The notes under the pieces: generated by a model | The model's input: the letters and a program-made list of their open reading frames with translations, nothing else | Database searches by the model: none | Told to the model about the DNA's origin: nothing | DNA from: Euborellia annulipes | Taxonomy: Eukaryota; Arthropoda; Insecta; Dermaptera; Anisolabididae | Length of the DNA: 64,000 nt | Assembly (NCBI GenBank): GCA_023213315.1 | Contig: JAKCPI010002778.1 | Coordinates: 1 to 64,000, forward strand | Reading direction: 5' to 3' | Program-made: the position numbers and the translations under genes | Part shown: piece by piece, positions 33,600-43,849 of the stretch | Layout of the letters: the number at the start of each line of letters is the position of its first letter | Position numbering within the stretch: the first letter of the stretch is position 1

Positions 33600-34388
33600 T
33601 CTTTTCATAATTAATTAAAATACATTTATCTGGACAACTCTAGTCATATAGGAGGAGGGGAGGGTTGAAGGAACAGATAGTCATAAATAAAACACATTTT
33701 GTAGTGGTATTTTATTTAAGGGGAAAATTATTATATAATAGATAAAACAAAATAAAATAAGCATCATATCAAGTATTGAATATTGAATTGAATTTGTGCC
33801 AAATAATTTTTTTTTTTTGCATCTTTTCATAGCCTATAAATTGGTTGAAAAGATGAACAGCACTCTTCCTTAGCCCAAAGTACAAAGAACATCCGGCCCT
33901 TAAACACTCCTTCTCCCCTTCAAGTCCTTAACAATAAAGAACAATCCATAGAATTGAAATTGAATTTGCGGCTTTATGTATTTTCTATTCCACTTTAAAG
34001 AAAGAAGTCCGCCACGCGACAAATCTCACGATCGTGTTTCATCAATATTCATATTATTCTTTTAAATGACTTTTAATTTATTATATCTCTAAGTTTTTCA
34101 ATGACGTATAAAATTTTTATTAGTATAGCGAGTGACAAAGTTAAAGAACAGCCAACTTTATTGGAATTATGTTAAATGAGGAAATTCTCATTAAATAAAA
34201 AGTAAAAATTGTTGTAAAATAAAAATAATGTGTTGAAAGGTGCAAAGGTTATAATAATCTTAGAGTAGAGAAAAGTTTTCTGTCAATGAATAAAATAGAA
34301 TTTAATCTGTCTAATGTTTGAAGATGCTGATATATAGGCAAGCGTAAACAAGCGGAATGTTAACATTTTCTCAGATCATTTATCAAGA
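33600..34388. other. Unannotated stretch
   Basis: No gene or repeat family recognised. Confidence 0.3.
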
Positions 34389-34390
34389 TA

Positions 34391-35400
34391 AAGGTCATAG
34401 GACGATAAGTATAGCAAATCGGCCCCGAAGGATATCTGGCTCATCATTTCAGGAAATGTTTGTACCAATACGATACACTGATCCTGGGAGTTTCAGAACT
34501 CTATCTATTAGCGTTTCTGAATAAACCGAAAAAAAAAAAACTGAAAATCAGGAAAACAATTTTTTTCTCAGAAACTTCTGAATCGATTGATTTGAATCTC
34601 AGATATGTTTAAGGGGCTGATGGTAGCTTTTAAGAAAAAAAAATAAGAGCTATATCGGCTTATAAGATCTTTGAAATAAACGATTTTTTTTTTTTTTTTT
34701 AATTTTTACCGTGATACGATTTTGGCACAATTATGAAACTATTTTTTTTTAGCCAATTTATGAAGAAATTATCACTTTTCAAATCTTAAAAAACGGTACG
34801 CCATATTGAAAAAAAATCAGATTTGTTATACAAAAAGCGATTTAGATTTTTCAATTGAATTGGATACCAAACAATTGAAATAAATAGGGATAAAGACCTT
34901 AAAACAAATTTAAAAAAAAAATCTAAATCGGTTTTTGTATAACAAATCGGATTTTTATTTTTTTGAATATGTCGTACTGTTTTTTAAGATTTGAAAAATG
35001 TCATAATTTCATCGTAAATTGGCTGGGGAATTCAAAAAAAAAAAAAAAATAGTTTCATAATTGTGTCGAAATCGTACGTATAACGGTGAAAAATTAAAAT
35101 TAAAAAAAAAATCGTTTATTTCAAAGGATCTTATAAACCGATATGGCTCTTTTTTCCTAGAAACTACCATCCGACCCCAAAACATATCTGAGATTCAAAT
35201 ATCAATTGATTCAGGAGTTTCTGAGAAAAATTTTTTTCCTGATTTTCGGTTTTTTTTTTTTTTTGTTTATTCAGAAACTCGAATAGTTAGAGATCTGAAA
35301 CACGCAGAATCAATGTAACTTATTGGTACAAACATTTCCTGAAATGATGAGCCAGATATCCTTCTGTGGCCGATTCGCTATAATTATCGTCCTATGGCTT
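34391..35400. mobile_element. 1.0-kb foldback element flanked by TA
   Basis: Arms of about 460 bp: left AAGGTCATAGGACGATAA, GAAATGTTTGTACCAATA; right in inverse, TTATTGGTACAAACATTTCC ... TTATCGTCCTATGGCTT. TA lies at 34389-34390 and 35401-35402. The centre holds a SINE fragment (34850-34915). TA flanks with long inverted arms would suit a Tc1/mariner-type non-autonomous element, but the ends are not diagnostic. Confidence 0.8.
34850..34915 (+). mobile_element. SINE fragment at foldback centre
   Basis: AATTGAATTGGATACCAAAC, AATTGAAATAAATAGGGATA, AAGACCTTAAAACAAATTT: the central hairpin and tail of a head-type-2 SINE, in the loop between the arms. Confidence 0.65.
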
Positions 35401-35762
35401 TATTAAAAAAATGTTTAGTCCTATTAAAATATTCTAAAATCATTGTGTTGGTGGTGGAGGTTTAATATAAATCACGAATGGCATATAGGGCTTGATAAAA
35501 ATGTCAAAATAAAACTTTTTAAGATCCATCGATACAGGGCTTAATAGACCTAGGCCTATAAGCGTTGCACGGCTAATTGGCCGTAAAGTAGGTCTCGGAC
35601 AGGGAAAACGAACAATACATTCTAAAGCTCATATAATTTTGGATCAATATATGAATTTTAATAAAAGTTGTGCAAGTCTATTAATAGTAAAAAGAATTAC
35701 GGTAGTTAACTAATTTTATTCTAAAACTTCTTGTCTTTGTCAAAAAATTACTAAACCTTAAA

Positions 35763-35870
35763 ATTAATAAGAAGGCAGAAATGAGATATGCAGCTTCTTT
35801 ATTCATTTAATTCACACAACTGTCGTTTCGGTTCCGTGTTTGAACCATCCTCAGAGCCTTCTTATTAATA
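35763..35870 (-). ncRNA. Hammerhead-like motif flanked by inverted repeat
   Basis: Minus strand: CTGAGGA (35854-35848), extra T, perfect stem II GGTTC / GAACC with loop AAACACG, GAA then ACGACAG. GAATAAAG follows. A flanking inverted repeat ATTAATAAGAAGGC / GCCTTCTTATTAAT brackets the motif, its 3' strand preceded by TTTC, so it could act as an extended stem I. Core boxes are intact. Confidence 0.55.
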
Positions 35871-36307
35871 TAGCATCTCAGCTATAAATTGGTTTTGCAA
35901 ACCTTAAAAAATTTTTAATTAATGAGATATTTAATTCAAAGGCACACACACACACACAAGGCTATTTTTTAAAAAAGAAAAATTTGATAACTCAAAAAAA
36001 AAAAACATAAAATAAAATAATACAAAATTACAGAAAGCGAAAATCTGAACCTCTTCCAAAAAAATCTGCCCTTGTCTCTAGAAACTTAACAAATATTTGG
36101 TATAATCACCTTATTTTCGTACATAGGTAACAGAAAATAAGATCACAATAACAGAAATAAGTCACAAAAATGTCTAAAAAAAAATCAACTAATCAATGAT
36201 TGATTATATTAATAAAACAACTTTCTAAAATCAATAGAATATTTTATAAAGGCCTATAGATAGGAGAAATTAAAAAAACTATTCTTTTCGCCTTAATAAA
36301 AACACAC

Positions 36308-36348
36308 CTTTGTGAAGTCTCGAAGTTCTTGAGAGAAAGTCGACATGT
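36308..36348 (-). CDS. Candidate 41-nt first coding exon (weak)
   Basis: Minus strand: acceptor CTTTTTTTTTACAG (AG at 36350-36349), exon 36348-36308, donor AAAG/GTGTGT. It contains ATG at 36346 and then 13 codons, MSTFSQELRDFTK, ending in phase 0 at the donor. No downstream exon is recognised and the peptide matches no family I know. Support is the splice-site pair, the ATG and non-repetitive sequence. It could be chance; RNA evidence would settle it. Confidence 0.28.
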
Positions 36349-36429
36349 CTGTAAAAAAAAAGAATAAGAATTGGTAAAATTATCATTATCATGAAATTTT
36401 ATTGTGTCAATAAGAAGATTTGTAGCCAC

Positions 36430-37300
36430 GTTTTGATTTAGTTCTTTTTTTTTTCTTACAAGTGAATATTGTAATGTTTTTAATAAAGAGATGATAATAA
36501 AATCGAAATAAATAAAAAATATTTCTTATTGTTCCTTAAAAGAAAATCATTTTTTTTTTTTTGAGGCCAATAGCAACTACTATTACTATCATATCCTGGA
36601 AATATTTCTAGTCAACGCATGTGGAAATATTTTATGAAATAGAAATTATTTTAAATTAATTAGGGTAGTCAATGTTAAAATTATGTGAGATCAATTTGTC
36701 ATTTTTGAATATATAACTCAGATTGTACGTATCTAAATATGTATAATGAAAAAAATAAAGAAATATTATCTTCACTTTTCTCTCAAAGCATTTAGAAATT
36801 ATATATACTGGTATAAGCCTACCCTAGTATATATTGAATATATTTAATATTAATGAATGGATCTTAATTATTTCTATTTCATATAAATAAAAAAAAATTT
36901 GTTATAATATATAATAGTGAATGAGGGGGTAACTAGAATAGTCATGGATTCATTTCTTGTTCCTTAAAGCAACAACTTTGAGACACGATATTCTGATGTT
37001 TTTTTTTCCCCTTACTTGACTCCAAGTTTAGAAGCAAGTTTAATAGAAGGAAGGATACTGAACTTAGCTAATTTATTGCGTGACTGCATTCTCCTTTACA
37101 CTCAAAAGTCTGTTTACACATACAAATAATATATAGTCTACTATATATTGATAATTAAAAGAGTATGTAGCCTTTAATAATAAACTTCTTTAACCTGAGG
37201 ATAGTTCTGAAATAAACATACAATGCCGTTATTATTTGTTGATAAATTTACACAAAAAACTCGGCATTACTAATCGGATTCTTACTTAAACAGATCGAAT
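36430..37300. other. Unannotated A+T-rich stretch
   Basis: No gene or repeat family recognised. Confidence 0.3.
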
Positions 37301-37579
37301 TACGGCCGGTTGCTTCAGTTCTAATTAATTATCTATCCCTCGGATGAGCTAGTTGATTATAAGTTTCGAGACTTTTGAGTTCTAGTTAAGCTAATCATAT
37401 GATTAAATAACAGCCCAGATCTTAGCTAACTAACACCCAAAGTTAGTAGTAATAATGGCGTAGTCCTGATTATTGAAATTCCTTTTCAGAAAAAGAGGTG
37501 TGGTGAGGACATAAAAACCACGATGAAATTGGTATATATTATTCACAAAGAGTGAAAAAAAATAAAAAGTAAATTGATT

Positions 37580-37640
37580 AGTGCTGAGGCATAAATTTAT
37601 TGACCTTTCGGCTTTACAAGTTGGCCATCTTCAGAGCACA
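37580..37640 (-). ncRNA. Hammerhead-like motif, left arm
   Basis: Minus strand: stem I GTGCT / AGCAC, CTGAAGA, extra T, stem II GGC / GCC, GAA, stem III AGG / CCT enclosing AATAAA, then C17 directly before stem I. All core residues fit the Penelope-type hammerhead. Confidence 0.68.
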
Positions 37641-37708
37641 TTTTTTTTTTTTTTTATTTATTTTTTTAAAAAATGTATTATTTTGTGTATATATATCATA
37701 TAACTTTT

Positions 37709-37769
37709 AGTGCTCTGAAGATGGCCAACTTGTAAAGCCGAAAGGTCAATAAATTTTTGCCTCAGCACT
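37709..37769 (+). ncRNA. Hammerhead-like motif, right arm
   Basis: Stem I AGTGCT (37709-37714) / AGCACT (37764-37769); CTGAAGA 37715-37721; T; GGC / GCC; GAA 37740-37742; AGG / CCT (37743-37745, 37760-37762); C17 at 37763. AATAAA lies in loop III. Full set of core bases. Confidence 0.7.
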
Positions 37770-38753
37770 AATCAATTTACTTTTTATTTTTTTCACTCTT
37801 TGTGAATAATATATACCAATTTCATCGTGGTTTTTATGTCCTCACCATACCTCTTTTTCGAAAAAGGAACCCAAAGTTAGGTATAAGCATAAGACTGTTT
37901 TATTTTTTTTTTTTTTTTAGAAATATTTGTTAAAAAATTAATTAGCTTTAATAATTTTAATATTTTAATTAATTTTAATTTTTAATAATTTTTATAAAGG
38001 ATGCCTTAATTAAGTTAATTTTCTAATACCGTAATTATATGTAAAAACTCATTTTTTTAACTCGAAGGTTAAGCGTGTTTACTATATCGATGATTTGCTA
38101 TCTGTCGGATAAGTTTGCTAGTTGACTAGAACTGAAACAATCGGCCCTTAATAAAAGAGGCCAATTTATGTTGCTTGACCTTAGGGGGTTATTATGGGTC
38201 CCTTTAAATTTAAACTAAAACTTCTAATATCAGATTCGAATCAAGTTCAGAGATTTCTTTTCTGGTTCCCAAATTTAAGATTTCATGAGACCTTCTCTAA
38301 ATCCTATTAAAGAACATTACAATATTCAAATAAAATAAATTTTACAACAAAACTTATTGACACAATAAAATTTCATAACAATTCTTATTCTCTTTTTGCA
38401 TGTATATCTTTCATTTGAGAATTTCGGGACTTCACAAATATATCGAGAAATAATTATTATTTTAGTCTTAATAAGAATTTTTTTACTTATTAAGGATTGT
38501 AACTATCTAAGCAGCCACAAGTGATAGTGAATTTTTGGGAAGATCAAGAAGTGCGAGCAGGAATGGTGCGGGTGCGCTCACTAAAAGTTAGTAGTGTAGA
38601 AGTCAAATTTGTTTATATCTGTAATAACATTTTACCTAGTGCATTACTAACCTAATAAGATAAGGTAAGCTTATACGTTTATTATTTTTTTTCAATTAGT
38701 TTGTTTTCTTTAAATCTTTTCGGAGGCTGGGAATCATAGTAGCGGAAGTCCAT

Positions 38754-38937
38754 TTGGTAAAATTGTTTCAAAATTAAATTTATTTTTTTTAATAAATACT
38801 TAATACGTATTTCAACACTTAACTTCTGACGATGACACACTACAAGTAAAAACTTCTGAAGATGACACGTCAAGTGTCGTATGTACGTATTAAGTATTTA
38901 TTAAAATAAATTTAATTTTGAAACAATTTTACCAAGT
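38754..38937. mobile_element. Foldback element with hammerhead-like loop
   Basis: Arms TTGGTAAAATTGTTTCAAAA ... TAAATACTTAATACGTA and the inverse at 38884-38937. The loop has a tandem motif, CTGACGATGACAC and CTGAAGATGACAC, the second with perfect stem II GACAC / GTGTC but GTAT in place of GAAA. Confidence 0.75.
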
Positions 38938-38939
38938 GT

Positions 38940-39245
38940 TACAATTTACTTTCTTTAAAATAGTACAATGTTTCAACTAGTGCCTACGCTTACCAGTCTA
39001 AATTTAATTAACTACCAAACTTTGTTAAAACATCTTCTCTTTTGAGTGCCAAAGTGGCGAAAATATATTTCCAATTTTTTCTATTGATTTCTGGTCTATT
39101 GTTGTTGCCAGGCATTTAAACTTCCAAACGCCTTTTCTCGAATTGTTGAATTTCGGACTTTTACCACTATGATTCTCAGCAGGCGATATAGACTTTGACG
39201 ATTCTCATTATTTAAATACAATACCTTAGGGCATATTTATTTATA
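38940..39245. other. Unannotated stretch
   Basis: No gene or repeat family recognised. Confidence 0.3.
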
Positions 39246-39246
39246 C

Positions 39247-39395
39247 CATTTGGTATCCAAATTATTTAAAAAAATACTCATCGGACTGCCTGGGATCTGA
39301 ACCCCCACCCCATGGCTTTAAGACTATCAATCAATATTGACATTTGTCAATATCTCTAGTCTCTCGGCCACGTGGAGGGGGGGGGGGTAGAAATT
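39247..39395 (-). mobile_element. SINE with class-II tRNA-like head
   Basis: Minus strand: CACGTGGCCGAGAGACTAGA (A-box of a Leu/Ser-like tRNA), a long variable region, GGGGTTCAGATCC (B-box), GCAGTCCGATGA, then AATTTGGATACCAAATGG. Same head as 42705. Confidence 0.72.
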
Positions 39396-39423
39396 AGTTA
39401 AAATATTATTTCTATTTTTATTT

Positions 39424-39595
39424 AAGGTCTTTTTCGGCATCTATAGCCATTTAGACCCCGTCCCTATTTATTTAAAATGGTTGGTAGCAAATTCAATTTA
39501 AATAAATTTTTGTCGCATGGGACGGGTTGCGAACCCGCAACCCTTGGTACAAATGCAGCATGCTAACGACTACATTATATTTATATTATAACAAT
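39424..39595 (-). mobile_element. tRNA-derived SINE (head type 2)
   Basis: Minus strand: GTTAGCATGCTG, GGGTTGCGGGTTCGCAACCC (B-box), CGTCCCATGCGACAAAAATT, ATAAATAGGGACGGGGTC, TAAATGGCTATAGATGCCGA, AAAAGACCTT, A-rich end. Confidence 0.8.
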
Positions 39596-39599
39596 CACA

Positions 39600-40370
39600 C
39601 TCTACTACATCAACAATCACAACCTAACAAAACTAATTTAATTTATAAAAAATATTATAATATTTAACAATTTTTTGGGGGGGACAAATATTTGACTATT
39701 TCAGAGAGGGTTAGACAACTTTTGGCGTAAAATAATCCTTTTTTTGAAAGAATGGCTGATTTAGTGCCTGCATCTCCATAAAAAAATGAATTTTATAATT
39801 AGCGAGATTGAGGGGGTAGAGTATATAATTTGCAATCTTCGTCATAAATTTCTAGTTACGTCTTTGCTTTAAGAAGATTATTTCGTGATTGTCATATCAT
39901 TTAATTTTTTTATATACGGTATACAAACTCCATGTCATTAAATTGGTAATGATTTGCCAATTTTGTCTCATCTCTTATCATGATTATTTTACCATAAAAA
40001 TAATTATGTCAATACTTTGATAATGATCAAAATTTATAAGGAAAATAATAACCTCGAAAATATATCATCTATTAAATTATAAAATAAAATATTAAAGAGC
40101 GAAAGAGTCAAATTTCATATCAAAACATTCGTCAAATTTCAAATGGAAAATATTAATATCTCGTTTATAGAGAGAAATTATTGATCTGTTTTAGGGTAAT
40201 GCCAGTCGTCCCAACATCAAAACAAAAAATACAAATTTTATTCTTATTTTTAGACTATAAATCAACAATTAAAAACTAGTGCTAAAGCTATGAATAGATA
40301 ACACAGATAAGCAAGAGTTTTGAACGTATCCATAGGAATTGAATAAGCCTCTACACAAAGTACATTATTT
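39600..40370. other. Unannotated A+T-rich stretch
   Basis: No gene or repeat family recognised; a G-run at about 39677. Confidence 0.3.
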
Positions 40371-40372
40371 TT

Positions 40373-40483
40373 ACTTTCTCGTATAGAGAAAGTTATGTAA
40401 TCGTAAAAAAATTCGACTTCGAGATTTTGATGTTTCTCCACGTTTTAGACCTCCCTGAGTCCAAAAAACCATTTTTGGCATTA

Positions 40484-40515
<32 letters not shown>

Positions 40516-40957
40516 AACACGATTGCTTAAAAACCAAAGAAGCTAGATAGATGAAATTTGGTATATGCTCCTTACACTAAAATTGTAGATTTCTATCAAC
40601 TTTTGGAGTAAATACGTCACTTGGAAGTAGTACTTTACTTAAAAAGTTTTTTCAAAAATTTTGAAATTTTCAATTTTTTTGTTATATTATGATAAAATAC
40701 TCAATTTTAAAAAGTTTTTATTCTTTGACATTTTTTCGAAAACTGAATAGTTTTTGAAATAATCACAGAAGAAATAGAAAATATTCGTTAATTTTGATAA
40801 AAAATCAAAACAAAATCATACAGGTGTCATTAAAAAAGAGTAAATATAAACAAATTCATATATCAAATTTCATCTATCTAGCTTCTTTGGTTTTTAAGCC
40901 ATCGTGTTCACACACACACACCCCCAGACGTAATTCCAAAAGAATATACGAGAAAGT
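40373..40957. mobile_element. Palindromic relative of family 1
   Basis: Ends ACTTTCTCGTAT / ATACGAGAAAGT. The left side carries CGACTTCGAGATTTTGATG and a (GT)n run (40487-40514). Inverted arms GAACACGAT.GCTTAAAAACC, AAAGAAGCTAGATAGATGAA at 40515-40567 and about 40858-40912. Unlike family 1 it has no 3' hairpin. Perhaps two 5' halves joined, as at 17346. Confidence 0.7.
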
Positions 40958-41167
40958 CTCGGGGAAGTCAATCCCCATATTTTTAGATCTAATTCGATTA
41001 GAATATAAAAAAATTAATTAATATATACTTTAAATTCCTTATTAGAAACAAGCCTAGGTTTCAAAGGACAAGATTTAAATTCCAGTCTTGAGCGATAAAT
41101 AAAATAAAATAACTATAGGTAGAAATGTAATGTATTTAATTGAAATATTTTCTTCTTATGGCACTAT

Positions 41168-41434
41168 CAGTGGAGTCCTTGGAGGAGGGGAGGGCAAATG
41201 CCCCCCCCCCCAGCTCTGAGTTTTATTAAGTTTATAATTCTAAATAAAGTATTTCAAAATATATCTACGAGTATATAAACTGTACAAAATTAAACAATTA
41301 ATTTAATTAAATATCTTTTGGAGAAATATGAGTACCTATTTGTAAGTAAATTTTAAGAATTTCATTTTTTCATTTCCCCCAAGAAAAAAATTTGCCCCCC
41401 CCCCCCCAAAGAAATAGTTGAAATGATGCCACTG
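41168..41434. mobile_element. hAT-like MITE without clear TSD
   Basis: CAGTGGAGTCCTTGG at the left, CCACTG at the right, with long C-runs inside each end. No matching 8-bp duplication found, so assignment is tentative. Confidence 0.5.
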
Positions 41435-41439
41435 GACAG

Positions 41440-42700
41440 ACAGGCCAATAATGATTTTAGTGCCGGGATATTTTGAGATATTCCTGGGTAGCGCGGTTTC
41501 CAAAAATGCCATCAGTTTTGCTCCACTAAATCTAGTTTTAGAGATATTGAGAAAATTAAATTTTAATAGAAAATGTGCTCTTATTTTGAATTTTCCTTAG
41601 ATTTTTTTTAATTTCAATGCACCAAAAAAAAGTTTGTTTTTTTTTGGTCTGTGTTATTTTAATAAGCAAAAAATAGTAAGTAATACGCTGCATTGGGAAT
41701 AGTAAGTAATATGCTGCATTGAGTCCCCGTATTTTCCTCTTGTTCTCTCTTAAAATTATATTTGAATCCCCGGGTTTAACAAATACAAATCGGCGCATTA
41801 ACTATCAAGGAAATTGTCAGCAAAATTTGAATAAATTGCATGGTTTTACTTTATCTGTGTGCGTCCAAACTAAGGTTGTGGTTAGAGTAGAACTGATATC
41901 GATCGATTTCGGTCGACGAATGATTGAAATGTAGAAATCGGAGGACTGAAAATCGGTTTCCTTTAAACCACATAGGAAATTAAATTCATCTTAAAATTTA
42001 TAATTCATCTAATCCTAGATTTTATACGGAATCAAAATGCTACTACTAAAACGTAATTAAATTTTACCAAATAATCTCAAATCACATATTTTTACGATTG
42101 TAAATTTGTTTGACAATTTATCCTAGAACAATTAGAGGTGGAATTTGAGGAGCTGTCTTGTCGAATGCAAACTAATTAAGCTTTTATGTTTAATCCCGAG
42201 GGTGGTTTGGGAAGAGGGTGGGGGATGTATGAGTCAAGGGCTTGTTTAGGGCAGAGGACAAGGGTGGATAGGGTGAGAGCCTCCTCCTCTAGGGTTGGTT
42301 CAATTTATTTACGAACGAGAGTTTAATTAATTAGTTCAAGTCTAATGACTCATCATTATTCAGTTCCCTATTGCTATCATCATCTTAGAATTTATATGTA
42401 ACCTTGTTAGTGAGTCAGAAGTGTGGTGATAAAATATCTAATGTATTGATATTCAATAGATAATGACTAAGTTACTATAATTGCAATGGAATTTGTTTCT
42501 AAAGATAGAATATTTTTGATTTTTCTTCTAATTATGAGTCTTAAATAGTAAAAGATTTATTCATATTTGAGATATTTTGGATCGCATGAGTTGGCTTCAG
42601 GCCACTACTAGGTACTATTTATTCCTAGCGAGAAAAATTCAGGAATCGAGTGCACTCGACCATGGTCAATTGAGAGTTAATTAAAAATGTGTCCCTTTTT
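41440..42700. other. Unannotated stretch
   Basis: No gene or repeat family recognised. Confidence 0.3.
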
Positions 42701-42704
42701 AACC

Positions 42705-43045
42705 CCCACCAGCCATGGTCGAGAAGTTAGAGATGTTGACAAATGCCAAAAGGCCTCTGATAATCTACAAGTTAAGGGGAGTGGGTTCGGATCCCGGGAA
42801 GTCATTTGGATACCAAATGATGAAGAACTGTGGCTGTAGGCTTAATGGTGATGGAGTCAGAAAAATAAACAAGGTGTGTGCAGCCAAATTTTCTTTTGTG
42901 ATGGCAAACATTTGAATAAAAGAAAATTTGACTGCACATGCCTTGTTTATTTTTCTGACTACATCACCATACCAAATGGTATAAATGCCTGGATCTTAGT
43001 TTTAATAATAAGTAGGTCTATCGTTAAAAATGCCGAAAAGTGATA
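42705..43045 (+). mobile_element. Class-II-tRNA-head SINE split by a foldback
   Basis: Head GCCATGGTCGAGAAGTTAGA, B-box GGGTTCGGATCC, hairpin CATTTGGATACCAAATG; then an insertion, then ACCAAATGGTATAAATGCCT and a degraded tail AAAAATGCCGAAAAG. ACCAAATG occurs on both sides of the insertion and may be its 8-bp duplication. Confidence 0.7.
42845..42970. repeat. Foldback hairpin nested in SINE
   Basis: 53-bp arms ATGGTGATGGAGTCAGAAAA ... / inverse ... ATTTTTCTGACTACATCACC, about six mismatches by eye, with a 20-bp loop. The 24 bp to its left (42821-42844) may belong to the same insertion. Confidence 0.85.
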
Positions 43046-43084
43046 TATGTATCTAATATTGTTAGAAAATATAAAAAAAGATAT

Positions 43085-43312
43085 TTATATAGCCGGCGGA
43101 ACTGGTAAGATGATAGGACAACATCCACCAATATCATTGTTGTTAAGCAACACAAAGCAGTGCTGAAAATCGGAATAGGTGTCCCCCGAAAAACAAGACT
43201 GCTAAACGGAAGCCATCGATACTTAATCATTTACAAATATTTATAATATTGTAAACTCTAAATGGCCTGTGTAGTGTGTAGTAGTAGTGTAAATAAATTA
43301 AAAAAAAAAAAA
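43085..43312 (+). mobile_element. 5S-derived SINE, second copy
   Basis: AGCCGGCGGAACTGG, ATCATTGTTGTTAAGCAACA, AATCGGAATAGGTGTCCCCC, GCCATCGATAC, then TCTAAATGGCCTGTGTAG and poly-A. More diverged than 30916. Confidence 0.65.
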
Positions 43313-43455
43313 TTATATTTTCGAAATTTTCTTGAGACTCTAACATCATATTAATAATTTATATATTTGCATTATTATAATACACAAGCAATTTTTTTGA
43401 ACCATTCGCTTATGTACAATACTAATGTGACAACTCTATTTTCAAAAAGCCTCTG

Positions 43456-43501
43456 AGACAACTGAAAATGGCGCAATAAAATTGGCCGAAACGTTTTGTT
43501 T
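43456..43501 (+). ncRNA. Hammerhead-like motif
   Basis: Stem I AGACAA / TTGTTT (6 bp, one G-U); CTGAAAA (G8 to A), T; stem II GGC / GCC around an AATAAA-containing loop; GAA 43488-43490; ACGT; H17 = T at 43495. One core change. Confidence 0.55.
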
Positions 43502-43681
43502 AAGGCGTCTGTTTAAATCAATAGGGACTTCCTTTGTGGCTGCTGTCATCCACATCACATCTCTTTAAAATGTATTCTTTTGAGGGGAGGGGGAATAATC
43601 ATCAGAATTGTCGAAACTCCCTTTCATAAAAAAGAATTTTCAGAAGATACAGGAAGGACTACATAAGTAATTGTTTAGACA

Positions 43682-43832
43682 ATAGCACAGAGATGGAGAA
43701 CTCGCCTCTTGTATTACTGGCCAGGGTTTCACATCGCGTACATTGATGAAATTTTTCTTAATTATATTGGCTACCAAATGAAAAATAGAAGCGGCGTCTA
43801 AAAAGCCTCAGATGTAAAAGAAATTTTATAGG
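43682..43832 (+). mobile_element. Degenerate SINE (head type 2)
   Basis: AATAGCACAGAGATGGAGAA, CAGGGTTTCACATCGCG, ATTGGCTACCAAATG, GGCGTCTAAAAAGCCTCAGA. Order as in 62177. Confidence 0.6.
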
Positions 43833-43849
43833 GGCATTCCGATGAAAAA

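Larger units (their letters stand above)
37447..37868. mobile_element. Mobile foldback with twin divergent hammerhead motifs and 12-bp TSD
   Basis: Perfect direct repeats ACCCAAAGTTAG at 37435-37446 and 37869-37880 bracket 422 bp. Arms (about 37474-37640 and 37700-37868) are near-identical inverted copies, each containing a complete hammerhead-like motif; a T/A-rich loop separates them. Non-coding. Unit mobility is inferred from the 12-bp duplication. Confidence 0.8.
37304..38148. mobile_element. Element with 25-bp imperfect inverted ends
   Basis: GGCCGGTTGCTTCAGTTCTA at 37304 and the inverse of GGCCGATTGTTTCAGTTCTA ending near 38148. The hammerhead foldback 37447-37868 sits inside, so this is the older layer. 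Confidence 0.45.

Noticed and set aside
41168..41434. 8-bp target duplication for this hAT-like MITE
   Set aside because: The flanks GGCACTAT and GACAGACA do not match, so only the inverted ends are claimed.
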